A DNA stretch of 64,000 nt from Syngnathus acus (taxonomy: Eukaryota > Chordata > Actinopteri > Syngnathiformes > Syngnathidae). The stretch is taken from assembly GCF_901709675.1 (NCBI RefSeq), contig NC_051087.1, forward strand, positions 4,545,001 through 4,609,000, written 5' to 3'. The notes under the pieces were generated by a model. It did no database searches and was not told the DNA's origin. It saw nothing but the letters and a program-made list of their open reading frames with translations. Both the position numbers and the translations under genes were made by a program. Positions 1 to 22,000 of the stretch are shown piece after piece (position 1 is the stretch's first letter; each line of letters starts with the position of its first letter).

Positions 1-7830
<7,830 letters not shown>

Positions 7831-9590
7831 ATGGGAAAAGACGCAGGAGGAGAGAAAAGCTCCAGAAGAAAAAAAAAAAAAGAAAGACAAAAGACTACAG
7901 CCGAAAGAGACTGTTGACGTCGCTGCTTTTTTGGTTTTCTTTAATTTTGTAGCGTTAAAAAAAGAAACATTTAGGAATTCTACTCTAGTGAATTTTGGTT
8001 GAAGGAGCTGACCTTACAGATTTGGTTTGACCCTTTCTTTAACTTTGATACCCGTCCGTCTCTTGTGGATTTGCCCATTTTGCACCAAGTCAAGTTGATA
8101 TTTGTGCGCCTACCTGTTGGTTTTATATTCAGTAAAAAAAAACAAAAAAAAAAACATCCTCTTTATGGTTATATTTTTGGATTTGCTTCATAAAATCAAA
8201 CTCAGAAAATCATCCAAATTGTTTCAGGTAAACAGAAATAATTGAGATTAAAATCTTGAAAACTAAACATGGTTGTGCTTAGAATTGACGCGTTGGTGTC
8301 AGGTTTATTTTTCCCCGGCATTCTTTTTTCAGTGAAGAGAAAAAAAAAATCTTACCTTGCTGTCAGTTTCAGATGAAAATGAAATGTATTTTCTTTTTGC
8401 CATTTCCAGGCTGAAAGATTGATTCTGAACAATATTCCGTGTCATCAGTTGTGAATTTGGTCAAATTGTCCCAATAAATTGGGCTCCTGTGGAAAGTGGA
8501 TAAATTGGGTAACATTGGGTACATATTATCACAATACTAAAACAGAATTTTGTGATTTTTCCTTCCAGAAATATGGAAAAAGGAAAGCAGTATTCTTTCA
8601 CTTAAGAATTTTATAGGTCATTACCTAATTATTTAGGTTGCATTTTAACGTTCAGAAAGCTACATATTTATTTCAGTTCAATCAATGTAAAAAAATGTCA
8701 TTAATTGTTGAAAAAAATTGTCAAAGAAAAAAAATATTTCTATTCATTGATCAAAAGTCACCATGTGGATTTGCTTCATTTAGTTCACGTCCAAGGGCGG
8801 TGCAAAATTGTGTCGCTCTCAAAACATTTATTTAATTGCATTGCCAGTTGGATGTAGCCACCATCCGATGGATATTCCTCCCCAAAATTAATTTGTAACC
8901 ACACGAGCACACCTAGGATTTTCGAAATAGTGAACAAGTATTCACGGTATAAGATCATTTCTTAGTGGTTTGAAATAGTCCAGAAATGAGCTACGCTTTG
9001 ATTTCTCAGAAGGCCAGTAATTTGATCCAAATGTTTATTTTGGGTCTCAGATATACAATTAAAAGAGTAAAACAAACATTAATAGTCAAAGTATAAATCT
9101 GAATTTTTATCATCGAGTGCCGACTCGAGTACTGCAAAAAAAAGAAAATGTCATTTTTCCCCAGATATTTCTTGAACTGTTTATCCTCCATCATGTTTTA
9201 CGTCGGTGCTATTGTGTTAATGCTCAATGTATGTAAATTCCATTTCCAAGTGTTTCCCGTCAAAAGTGTTGCTTTGTTGTTCATACTATAAATTGTAAAT
9301 GTTGTTTAGTTGTCACATTTAAAACCACTTTTCTTTTTTTTTTTTGCAATGTTATTTTTACAATGTGTACTAATATATTACGGTTATTCTATATATAAAT
9401 ATATTTAATTACACAAGCCAATGTGGATTTCCTTTATTCCAACTTTTTATTTGTATTTTTCCCCCCCCCCATGTGTTGTCATCGTTTAGATTGTTGCCAT
9501 TAATTGAAGAAGAAAATTATAACTACTGAATATACCAAGCCGGTAGAACTAAAAGCAAATTTTCAAATAAACTCTTGTTACACTGAAAAA
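7831..9590 (+). other. ntn1: ntn1 3'UTR
   Basis: About 1.75 kb of AT-rich non-coding sequence after the netrin-1 stop, ending near the AATAAA at 9566-9571. A polypurine/poly-A stretch follows the stop (about 7867-7885). The downstream neighbour stx8 is convergent, its stop codon lying about 400 bp further on, which suggests the two 3' ends are close. The exact poly(A) site is inferred. Confidence 0.6.
9566..9571 (+). terminator. ntn1: candidate poly(A) signal of ntn1
   Basis: AATAAA followed by a T-rich stretch (about 9606-9615), the last good signal before the convergent stx8 gene. Confidence 0.5.
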
Positions 9591-9964
9591 TGTGAGCTTT
9601 GTGTATTTTTTTTTCAGATTGGAATGCATTCATTCAGATAAATAACAAAGCCTTTCATTAAAATACAATCATTCAGAAGATATGGTGTTATAAAGTATAA
9701 ACGATGTTTTTTTTTTTGTTAGTTCTAGACATTACTTAAATATCTTTCTTTACAAGACAGGTTAGCAAACCCATCCAACAAATTGAAACATTACCGATGT
9801 AAATACAGTCTAACAGTGTAGGGAAAAATAATGCAAAGCTTGAATGGAATGATTTAAAATCAGATCAAGCTGAAGGAGACAATGTCTTCATCTGTGTTTG
9901 ACTCCTACCATTCCCTCATCCAGATTGTAAGCTTGGTAGTCTTTCCATCAAGCGTCCGCACTCG

Positions 9965-10029
9965 TTACACGGGCCACACGGCGACCACGACAATCGCGAT
10001 AAGCAGCAAAACGATCACCACCAGCATCC
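9965..10029 (-). CDS. stx8: stx8 last coding exon (membrane anchor)
   Basis: Encodes GMLVVIVLLLIAIVVVAVWP plus Val and TAA, the C-terminal tail anchor typical of syntaxin-8. The acceptor is CTTCCTCAG. Its upstream neighbour exon (13439-13540) ends in KKSASC, as in other vertebrates. Confidence 0.9.
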
Positions 10030-13000
10030 CTGAGGAAGAGAAAAAAACCTGACATTTAGTCATAAAACACATCACACAAAATGTGCGCAAACTAATTATT
10101 GACTAATTGGACAACCCATTAGTTAGCGATTAATCGTTGCACCTCTGCTGTCATTGAATGATCCGATAAAGTGCTCACGTGAAAATATCAGTTTCTATTA
10201 TTGTCGGCTTTCATCAACAGACAACGGAATTGCGGGAAAGGAAATCGGGAGGAATCCGAATACAGTCGCTTGTTTCTAAAATCGGGGTCTGCATTGCCCC
10301 CGAGAAACCACAAGTGAGCTGCGAGTGATTCAACCTGATTGAACGAGATGTTAAATGAGTTAAAACATCATTAAACCTCTTCCAAGGACACAACCATTAA
10401 CCTAAGATTCCAAACAACTGCATCTTGGGCTGGGCCAAACGCTGTCTAGAATTCCGTTACGCACTCAAGACGTCCAAAGTTATGAAGCATACGGCTGGTA
10501 TTTTGCCGAGGCCTTTCACTTCAAGTTTACATTTCTCTCATTCTTTGGCTTGCTGTGCTTTCCTTCCCACCCGGCAGCCTAATTAGTCGTTTTTTCCCAA
10601 AGGGGCGAAATACGGGGTGAGTTTGTCGGTCGGCATTGGTGAGAAAACGACGCTTGTGGGTCAATCCAATTTGTTGTTTTTATAATAATGGCCTTTTTCA
10701 CAGCACTTATTTACATGCAACCTAACTTATCTTTTGTTTGATTAGATCAGAAATGCTTCTATCAGCAACGCCCGTGACAATGATGGCCGAGGTATGCACG
10801 GTACGCACGTGTTCAATTGCAATGACTCGCACATTGTAATAGAATCCAGACATTCGGCCACATGAGACTCAGACTGGGACCCTCCTTCTTCTCCCATCAT
10901 TCCCCATCTCTGACTAAATGAGCGCTTCCTGACCTTCACAGGAGACTAATGGAAAAATTAGCTTGCCAAACAGATGAGAAGTGTGCTGTGACAGTGACTA
11001 TTGAAGGAGATGCTTGATGTCGATTGACGGATCGACCACCCAGGAGATCCAGAGGCAATTTTCGGACGCGAATCGCAAATAAATAATTGGTGTGAGTCCC
11101 GGACAGGCGCCGACAGACCACTGTAATAAAGCGATCCTGTCACTTGAGCACACCGAGGAATTCAACAACCCACCCAACGGTTTCTGGACACAATTTGGAA
11201 TAAATAAAACAGATAAGGACAAGGTGTTAATAAATTAATCGGCATACTTGAGTATCTTCGGTGAAGTCCTAATCAAAATATTTGAGATCTTACAATAAAT
11301 TGCTAACAGCATCAGACTACAATTACAAACATACAATCCGTGTTTGAATGAAATTGGTGAACATATTAGAGCCATAAGAGAAGATCATTTTAGGAGTTCA
11401 ATTTTTCTGTGTTGCCGAACACCCTAACACGGAGACTTCCCACATCTGTTATGGCTCTGATGCTACCAAGGCGGAACATTCCCTGTATGTTTTGAAACAA
11501 ACAGAAAAATTGCAGTTCTTATTTTGCATTTCCGAAAGTGTAACGTCGAACAAATCGCAAGTAGTTTGCGCGTCTTATTTCCCAAACATTTCACCGATCC
11601 AGTGATTCGCTTCCAGTCCAAATAGCACAACCCTAATTTGAATGCAAGGCACCTACGGGATTATTCGGTGAGCACAAGTGCTACTTCACCAAATGTGGAT
11701 TAGCTCTGTCGCGAAGGGAAGTGCTTAAGTACGACTGATGTTGCCTGGGAGTGAAGTGATGTCAAAGGACTCCCAAGGATTTGTTACTCCGAGAGACTAA
11801 CGTATTACCACGAATGTCATTTTTTTTACCCCAATTTATTTAATGAAGAGAATACTTGCACTCTCTAAAAAAATGAATACAAATACTATTCTCGGATAAA
11901 TAATTTTAAACAAGGCAACAAACCGTGAGATAATTATTATAAATATTGCAAGGTTTTTGTTTCAAACTACTTTATAGCAACGTCAAGATCAGGTTTTTGA
12001 CATCAATTGTACTAAAATGTTTTATCATTTTGGTATTGAGTCAACACTAATTCATAACCCCAAAATCTCAATTTAGGAAGTCAAATTGTACCACTGGAAT
12101 ACATTTTTACTTGGGAAATGGTGATTTGGCAGATTTACTGATTTTAATACGAGCTGGTAAATATGTATGCAATGTATGCAACTGTATGAATCATTCGGTT
12201 GTCATTGCATGAAAATATAACAATAATAAGATAACGTAAGCTATTTACACAATCAAGGTGAGTGACATTTTTGAAATGTTTCCAGCCATTAAAAAAAAAA
12301 TGAGGGCCTCCAAAAGATATTTTAAGTATGCCATCAACTGTCAAGGCTTGACATCGCCAAGTCTACAAAAAAAAACCCAGCAATGGATGAGAGGTGGTAA
12401 CAAAAATAAACAAAGACTTAAATCGGAGGAATTATAAACACGCTGCCATTGAGAACGAGGGGGGAAAGCCCTACAAACAATTTGCGGCATGTTGTCGTTT
12501 CAGCTCTTTCTCTGCACTCTGACACAAAGACGGGTGCCAAACAATCGCGAGACGAGCGAGGGGATGACAGCGAGGAATTGCGGGGGGGGGGTGCTGTTGC
12601 AAAGAGAAAGCAAGAATGTTTCCACTCGTGTTGAATGCACAGCAATATATACAAACATGTATGCACAAGGACATTCAAGTATATTTGGGAATGTACACAA
12701 AATTTATAATGACGTACTGAAATGTGGCGATGAAGGACACGACGAGCAAAATCGAGCATTTCAGGGGCGAGTCCTTCATCGTGTCTGCTCTGCTTCTGTT
12801 CAGTCTCTTTGGAAAAATAAAACGACATTTGCCCAAGCCATGCTGACCGAGTTCAATGGGCAAACAGAGGTCAGCTCACGCATTCCAAAAATGGCCTTGT
12901 GCCAGCTCCACTAATTCCCCTAACCAATATTGTTGTAAAAGGCAAGAATTGAAGTGGATTTGAGGTCCACACGACACATTGAACTAATTAAGTCATCAAA

Positions 13001-16000
13001 AGCAATAGAAATCGAAGACATAGGGCGACGGTAAAAAGATCAACGGACTTATTAAGAAGGTGACTCATTAGAATGCGTTACGTGCTACTCTCCGCAAAAA
13101 GCTGGACTGGACTTTTGGATCTTGTGCATTGCTACATCTGTTTTGGGGTTTACTCGACCAAAAATTTCAAACTATAGTGAGTGAGACCAATAAATATCGG
13201 GAGGTTACTGATGTGGTTTAGAAAATAAATCAACTCAAAGATTTTTTTTTTTCTTGGGAGGGGGCGAGGAAATGTTGAAATGCCCTCTGCTGACTATGTA
13301 AAGGAAACTCCCATAGCGCCATTTTTTTCCATTCTATGTACTGTCAAATCTTTAACACTGCAATTGTTCTAAAACAGACTTTTCGGATGGCTTATTGAAG
13401 CAAAGTTTTACAAAATAAAGTGAATCGGGGCAACTCACCGCAGGAGGCCGACTTTTTGTCCACCAGCTGCACCCGTCGTGTCTCATTGCGAATGCGGCCG
13501 TCTGTCTTATCCACGAGATGCGTGATGTCATCAATGATTTCTAAATGACAAAAAAAAGTTTGATAAAGACATCGAAAATGACGTATGACCGAATTCACAA
13601 CAGGAAATAAAAAAATACATTTTCAATTCAATTCTTATTACAGTATACAACCGTTCCACAGTCCAGTACATCGCTTCACCGCAGCGCTGTTGGCAGTCAA
13701 GTTTGCAAAAAACATAATTGTCAATTTCCTATTGTAATCTACACTGCCATGTGTGTCAGCTATTGGCCCCGGTTTGGATCTGACGGCCCACAAAGGAGGC
13801 CCTGTTTCACCAGAGGTTTGTTTATTTAAAATGCTATTACAGTGGCTAAACCTCCGAAGCCACAGCAAGTTTGAGCGCCCGCATGTGTGTAAACCCAAAG
13901 TTTGTAACAGTTGTACTGAGAATATAGCCCGCTGAGACACCTTATCGACCCTTGACCAGACCAGATAAAACCATGAAATCAATTCAAAACTGATCAGTAC
14001 TTAAAAAGGAAAAATGGCATACATACGTGCCGTAATTAAATTCTGCCCCATGTAATATATGCCTTTCTAGCTAGTAACGGCAGTTTTTATCTCTTTCTAA
14101 CCACGTGCGTGAAATGGGTTGCTGTGTTTCACGTTGTCACACACACACACACACACACACACACAAATCAGCAGTTCCAACATCTGGCCTTGTGAAGCGC
14201 TTGGACACATATGGTGAGATTAGTCTCACTGTTGGACATCAACCCCCTGCCACACTGACAGCCTCCCTGAGCCAACAGTTTTGGGGAGGGAGGGGGGGGG
14301 GTCTTTTAATGCATCCTTGAATTGATTCCTCTCGGGGAGTAGTTAGCTAAGTGATGACGAATGTCTTGTTTATTCGTGCTATGTTGCAAGACAATCATGC
14401 CAGCAAACAATACAATCGTGTAGTGACGGCAAACTGAAGCTTCAAATTTGCATCATGAATGAATTGGTGGATTTTTTGACTCCTTTCGATAGCACCGTTG
14501 GTTTAAATAAAGAAATTTAAGAAATGGCAAGTCAGTGTTCTTTTAACCTAATGTTGAACTGAGGGTGCCATCTAGAGGAGTCGAAAAATACAACAACTGC
14601 TTCGTGAAGCTTCGTTTTCCCCTCAATAAAATCATGACACTAAATCTCAGAGCTCCACAATGGGTAACTGAAAGAATATTAGTTTTTTTGGCTCAAATGT
14701 TTGTTTTGAGCATCTATACCAACACTGACACATGTTGCTGTCTAATAATCTTTCTCTGACTACTTGCGTGCACTGTTTCAAACGAAAACCGGCTGTGTGT
14801 GTGTGAAGAATTTCACCTACGTTAACCCCAAGATCTGCCAATGCACATGACAGACAACAACCAACAGGCCATTGATGGACGACTTCAGTGAAAGTTGAGC
14901 CTCGCTTTCACTCGCAAGACACTTCAAAGAACAGCCTAAAGAAATCTTGAAAATGTTCACACACCTAAAGACTGTTGAGTTTATATTTCAAAATGGAGGC
15001 CCAGGCGAGGTACAGTAATTATATGAGATGCAAACAAAACGAGCCCCTCCTCCTGCTGGAAATACAATTTTTGGGATAATTAGCATTTTATCTCCTCCCT
15101 TGTGGCCAGATGCCACCAAAAAAATAGAAGCATGAGGGTGGCAGCGGCGGGGGTGGACCAACGTGTCACTGGCACGAGCGCCAACGCCAGCTGCCTTTGC
15201 ACTTCATCAATAGCAGCACACTTCATTAGCAACGACACCCAGAAGAAGGTGATGTATTGAGAAGAAACATTAAAAAAAAAAAAAAAAATGTTTAGACTGG
15301 TTTATCAGCTTATCTAGCAGGCAGGATTGTTATCAGTTTGAATATGTCGCTAAAATAGGTAGCTAACAGTCATTTAAATATAGCAACTAAGCAAAATTAC
15401 TTTCAAAAGATTTTGGGATCATGGTCAAAACGTTCAACAATAGTTTTTCGTTGGACTATAACTTTCCCATGTGCGTTTGGGAGATTTCAATTGAATGTTT
15501 TCTATCATTATGAAATATTGCCTCTATACCTTATAGCACAATGAAATGAGAAAAATCAAAGATTGTTGTCTGATCGCTGCTGAAAAATTACATTTTAAAT
15601 TGTGGCAGTTGTATTATAACTGCTATTCAACACTAGTAGGAATGAAATTAGTTCATTGTAAAATTTAGTAGGTGTGCACACTTATGCAACCACCAGATAA
15701 ACTCAAATGTTTATTTTGACTGAGCCTCTATAAAATAATTTTTTGAAGTGTGATGCAAGTTTACAACATTTAATTTTAATATAAAAAAAAGCCAATCAAA
15801 CAACAAACTAGGGGGTTCGATAAAATTTGGACTAACCGCAGGAAAGCCAATGAATAAAAATAACTAATACTACAACTAATATTCTGGGTACTAAACACTC
15901 ACCATTCAGGGCTTGTTGAGTTATGCATATTATTTTGACCTAGCAAATATAGTTCCAGAAAAAGTAAAAAAAAAAAAAAAAGGAACATTTGAGCTGGATT

Positions 16001-19000
16001 ATGCGTTTAATAAAGAAACAAGTAGGGAGCACTTAAAATTCCAGGGTGGCATATGAGGTGCATGTAATTGCTGAAAATCTCTGTGAGTTTTCGGGGATAA
16101 TTGAGTTCAACCCGCAAAGGGCCAGAATAAATGTTTAGCCAACAGCACGGCTGAAAAAACTTCCCATCCAGAGTGGAAACAAAATTCTACGTTTGCTTGT
16201 GGGCAGCAAAGGAGAAGGGCGAGGCTAAAAAAAAAAATTGCTAATATATGATGTCATAGGACCACCACACTTCTGTAGGAGCTAGCATAGCCTTGCAAGT
16301 CAAGTTATTTCCTCCTTATAAGATGAAGACATTTGGTGGTAAATTATCACAAATTTATATTTGCTGGGTGACTCACAAAATGTCCTGTCAGATCCATCAA
16401 AAATAAAGTGAAGTATAATATCCTACAGATAACCTTGACGGGTTCTAGTCTGGTCACAACACGTGCAATGGTTATCAGATGGCGAATGAAAGCATCACCC
16501 GCCCGCTTTTTGTGTTTTTAAAAGCGTGACACATTGTAACACGTGTGTGGCGTGATTAAAGTCTCGCTATAGTGTCTGCTGGAAACGTGTCACTTTGAAG
16601 GCTTGCTGATTTGGATCGCTTAAGTACCGACTTCAGACAAATACCTCTCGGATACAAGGACAATGGCCCGCTGTATGTTATGTCTACAATTGTTGCATGT
16701 ACTACATTTGATTACAGTCAAGCGCAATATTTGACTCAGCTTTTACACCTGTGAACTTTTCCAACCGTGACATTTCCACCCCGTATAGTAAGTTATCGTT
16801 CGGGGATTTTTTAGTCCCTGGGGATCCTTGAATTTATTTCACAATTGCGTGACCGTCTTTTCAAGACAACATTTGGAAAAAGTCAATGGGAAAGTTCTCA
16901 TTGCTTGGATATTGCTTTCGCAGGGATATTTTTAACCCGATTTCGGTGCGACACGAAAATCACATGAAAGTGGTGGTAGAAGTCACCAAGTATTGAAGAA
17001 AAAAAAAAAAAATCCCTGACTAGAACATCTGAATGGCAAATGAATTAGTGTTTGGAGGCGGGAAGCAATAAATGAAAGTTTTTAATAAGTGACAGAATGA
17101 TTTGACCAGAGCAGGCTGACCTAAAATGAGTAAACTATGATTACTAATAAGCAGAGAATAGAGCACATAAACAAGCCTGTTTGCACCTTCTCATAACGCT
17201 CCCTGTCAATTTTTGAGAAGCATGCTTTATAATCTGAAAAATACAGGAATTGAGACAAAAAGTTCCTTCTGAAAGGTTCCGTGGAGTCATAAAACAAGAT
17301 TCTCTCAAATATGAATAAACTGTTCAGGAAACAAATCAGTAGTTAAATCCAAGCTGTTAATGTTAAAAACAATCGAGACAAGACATAATCTTCTGGGTGT
17401 GAAAATCATTCATATGTTTTTGATCAAAATGGCACGACATATGTCATCTCAGTATTAGCATTCCAGTAAAACCCATAAAGCCAGTTTCAAGCCTCCTTAT
17501 TGTCCACTAAAACAGACAGATTACTCCAACACATGGTGCTTAGAGTAAAACCCATCAAGGAAAGTTTGTGCTCTTGGCTTTAAGCATCGTGATGGGAAAG
17601 TCAAACTCTCCCACCCTTAAATATATAGGTACATATGTATTATTATTATTGTTATCTTTTTTATTATTATTATTATTTATAATAATTATTATTAAGATGC
17701 TTACAATAATAATAGTGATTATTTTATTTATTATATATTTATATTTTATTTATATATTATATATTTATATATTATATAACGTATTTTTGTATATTTAATT
17801 ATTATTATTAATTTTACAGATGTCATGATTTCAATGCCAAATTGATAGTTTGTGAAAAAAATCTTTGGAGTGCCAGTCATGGTGGCTGGATGAGATGGAC
17901 GGAGGCGGGAGTAGACGGGAAACGACCTCACCCACACAACGGACATCTGGATGTGATTTTGTCGCGCAGATGAGCTGCACAGGATGGAAGACACCTTTCT
18001 TTTTCATCATATGCTGCATTTGATATGTCTATATCCAATGTGATCGGTTATGTGGCAGGGAAAAAAAAAATCCTGGCTTGTAAAATCTTGTTTGCACCAA
18101 GCGGGTCTGGTTTGATTTAGATTGGTATCATCCACTATCAGGCTGACGTGAAGATGTAAAAAATATTTGTATAAAAATTTCAAAAATAAGCTTTCATTCA
18201 AACTTCGCTATGGTTACAATTTATGGGTATTTTATGAATACTTTAAACCACACTTTTACGAAACGACATTTTTCAAAGGAGGTGCAAGTGTGTGATGTAA
18301 AAGTGTTGTTGGAACGGAGCCACTTTCCCACATGAGGAAACATTCAGCTCGGCTTTTTTTTTTTAAATGTCTATATTCACATAAGCAAATACGTGACTTG
18401 AAAGAATTTTTACAGACAACCTCCGCGATAATGTCTTTCTTCTCAAAATCTCACCCTGACCTGCATTTGAAACTCCAACAGGTTGTGTTGCAAAAGCGTC
18501 AAGACCAGCACTTAAATCCACACTAATCAAGTGACAAAATAGGAGGGGGGGGGGGGGGGAGCGAAGGGTCTACTAAAGAGAAACAGAACGTGATTGATGA
18601 AATGTTTTCAGATGTTATCCTTTAGAGTTCAAAATATGTTAATTTCCTCAGGAGCACAAACTGCTCATGTTAGCCAATTGTTAGAACGTTCTGACACTGA
18701 CGGTCTTCCGACAGAGATGGATGCTGCTATGGATGGACAGATTAAAAAAGAAAAAAAGAGAGAGAGGAGGGGACTCATGATTGATTGTAATCTGGTTAGA
18801 ATGCAGAGTCTCGTACTCAAGTCAGTCGGTGAGCAATCTATGTTCGCCAACACTACGAGCCAGATTTCCCTTTTAATTCATTTACGACAAACAAAATAAA
18901 AGAAGCCCGCATTACAGTATTGCGCAAAAAAGAAAAAGAGCTTCAGATGATTCATTTCAAATTTATGAGCAGGGAGACCACAGAAAATTACGATGCGGGT

Positions 19001-22000
19001 GTCTGACATTATCCGCTCACATATTCGATGGCTTCAATAATTCATCAAGTCACGCAGTCAGCCAATGCAACGGTCACACAAGACGAGGTTCGCTGCAAGT
19101 TTGACATCCCTTCAATGAACGCCACGGCGTGTTTCGTCGGGAAAACACGACTCACTCGGGCCAGCTTTGTGACTCGGACAAACGATAAATCAACGCTCAG
19201 CTCTTTCCGTCATCTTTAATGTGCTTCGTCACATATTGGAGCGATATTACACATGGAAGGCGGCATGATTCATTCCTGTGAACGGTTTATGCACATGACG
19301 TTTGTTTGAAAGTGCTGATGCGAGTCAACTCATGCCGAAAGAATAGCCGACGTCATCATTCGGGAGATTGGTCTCATCTAAATATATCGGATGAACTGAA
19401 ATAGAACTGTTGAACTCGCCGAGTTGAATTTAGCAGTAGCAATGAAAATGTTCGGGTATATCTTTGTTTAAATATGAAGATCCAAACATGCTATTGTTAC
19501 GTAGGAAATCAAACTGCAAGTCGTTATGGACTAAATAACAAAAAGTGGAAATTGAAAATCATATATTTTTGGAACCTTGGCACTAATCTGGGGGTCTTTG
19601 AGTTCATCTCCCAAAAAAGGTCATCTTCCGTGTTGACCCGAGCCGGAAATATTTCTCCAAAAGGAAACGACTGCAACCTTCAATGCACTTGGGTCGTGGG
19701 CTAGACTCCAGCAGAAGACTACAAAGAGCTTAATCTATTTATAGAAAAACATTGCATTCACAGTACAGTGATCACGGAGGAACAAAAGCGGGCCAAAAAA
19801 AAAATAGTTGGACGTGGCTAGTATCACGATCGAGTTGGAAGTATTTTCTTTTGTGACGTTTTATTGGCCTCGTTGATTAAATTAAACTGGAGTTTGACAA
19901 AGTCTGGCTTGACATTTATTGAAAGTTAAAGGACGGCTGCCACAAAAGTGTCAAAATCAATTAGCAAGATTTTGACAATTTCTTATATAGTGGATGAAGT
20001 TATTAATAAACATAAGCATTTAGTCACGTAGCTTTTCAAACTATACTCTGGGGGCCATTTCCGGCCTGTTGTCAATTTTTCCCCATCCCGCAGCATATAG
20101 TAAAAAGAATCTTCTGATCTTCTGCCGGCGAATGATAGCATACAGCTATCATTCTTTCTCTGAATAACATTGTGGAAAATAACATGCCATACTTTCTGCT
20201 CTGATATTGTGCCGTCAAGGTCTGATTTCATATCACATAATTGACCCTCAAATGAGCGCTTAAAAATGCTCAGCTCCTTACAGATTGCTGCTTAGCACAG
20301 GGGCTGATCTATTCTAGTGAGATATAGGGCCGCCGGCCACCCCAAAATAAAGAATCCCTTCACACTATAAGCAGTGACAGCGCAATTTTTCAATATATCA
20401 ATATCAAACTGCAATAATTGTTTGATTGTAGTATAAATTAGTATAGAATCAAATAATTTATGCATTCTTCTATTTTTTTTTGTATGCGGCCGTCCCAGGA
20501 AAAAAAGTTTGGACATGCCCGATTAGTCTAAAGTATATTAAAAGAATAGAATAAAAAGATGAGCAGGGCTTTCAAATGTTTAGTGTTGGGACTTTTCCTC
20601 ATGGAAGTGATTAAAATCCTTGCAGGTGGCGCACGTTTTTGTGGTCTTTGGAAAAAAAATAATAACTTTCACACCATTAAGTTTATATTCAAGGGTAGTG
20701 TGGCCTCCATTACACGGAACCGGTGACAAGCCATTGTTTCAGCGGCCAAAATAATTAGCCTTCGCGCATTCTTGTTTCAGAATTGGAGCAAAGGGTGCTC
20801 TCCCACCATTCGAGTTTGTGTAATTGGAAACACTGACATGGCGCTGAAAAAATGAGACGGGGGGGAAAAACACGCCAGCTGAAGGAGAGAGCAGGTTAAA
20901 ACAATCATCTCCCGTTTCTCACTCTCCTCGCTGCCCGTCAATGTGGGACAAAATGCGGCAAACATCTGCCATTTTTTTTCCCCCAGCTGAGAAGAAGCTT
21001 TGGTAGTTTCACTGCTTTGGTCATTCTGTTATTCAACCTCGGACGACGTATTAAAAGATTTTCACCGAGATGATGAATGCTTTTAATAAGACGCGAGTTT
21101 GAGGCAAAGATGATTCAAAATCAATAACCTGTGAATGACCGACCGTTGTGTCGAATTTGAAGATTCGAACTTTACCGTTCTGTTCGTCCAGCTCGTTGCC
21201 AATCTCCTGTCCCATGACCTTCTGCCGGCTAATGACCTCTGCCAGCGCATCGAGACCTGCGTCCTGCACTGAAACCACAAAGAAGAGCCAGGTGAACAAT
21301 AATGAAAGTGCCGTCGGATCGGCCCTCGGCGCCACGTGCGAGTCATTTAGCAGCCTCGCTTAAAACGATTACAACCGCAGCGGTTTCGAGGTGGGGTGGA
21401 AAACAATCGCGCCGGAGAAGAATAGAAAAGACTCGGCCCCCGCTGATCACAAGTTTAACGCGCTGTCTATCACAGTATTTTTTTTTTTTTTTTATGAGCA
21501 CGGTTTGAGGCGCTAACCATTACCCCGCTCAGCCATAAACCCCTCACGGGATTGAAAAGCTCCAAGAGCTTTGGGTTTCATTGTCGTAAAAATGAATCTG
21601 CGATCCCAAATTGAAACGAAGCAGAGACATTGCAATGAAGTGTCGCACGGAGAATTCTGATGTCTGGCCGTTCGAGTCATGTCCAAACCTTTTATTGGTT
21701 GGGGGAGGGAAGGAAAAAAGGAGATCTTTGAGTAGATCTTCTTGATGTGGGTAGTAATGGGCACCTTTCATGCGTCGGCGGCACTAAATCCAATCTGTTT
21801 GGCCTGTGATATGGTTTCATCTATTAATTTGCCTCTTCACGCCAACTTAACTGCGTGTTTTACCATCTCTTACTGGAAATACCCTTGTGCTGGATTTGTG
21901 TTACAGTGACAAGAGTGCTTCCATATGGGTACCACATCCAAATGTGATGCGGGACGCCTGAAAATTGATCAGTGGACGAAAATGAATGAGTTGCTCGTGT

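Larger units (their letters stand above)
13541..21175 (-). other. stx8 intron 6 (7.6 kb), microsatellites and repeat debris
   Basis: Contains a (CA)14 microsatellite (14138-14165), several A-runs (15270-15288, 15966-15980, 16999-17013), a repeat fragment at 15660-15700, a very AT-rich block at 17625-17815 and a G15 run at 18545-18559. No additional syntaxin-8 exon is needed, because exons 6 and 7 join in phase. Confidence 0.6.

Noticed and set aside
12418-12914. Overlapping open frames of 136 and 141 aa on opposite strands in an stx8 intron
   Set aside because: Both have ordinary composition without domains and overlap each other. They are most simply chance frames.
17568-17798. Hydrophobic 76-aa frame resembling a membrane protein
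   Set aside because: The Ile/Leu/Tyr-rich stretch is encoded by the AT-rich low-complexity block and is not a real gene.
20296-20520. Possible second hAT-type element starting CAGGGGCTGATCTATTC in stx8 intron 6
   Set aside because: There is no paired terminus and no 8-bp duplication that I can see.
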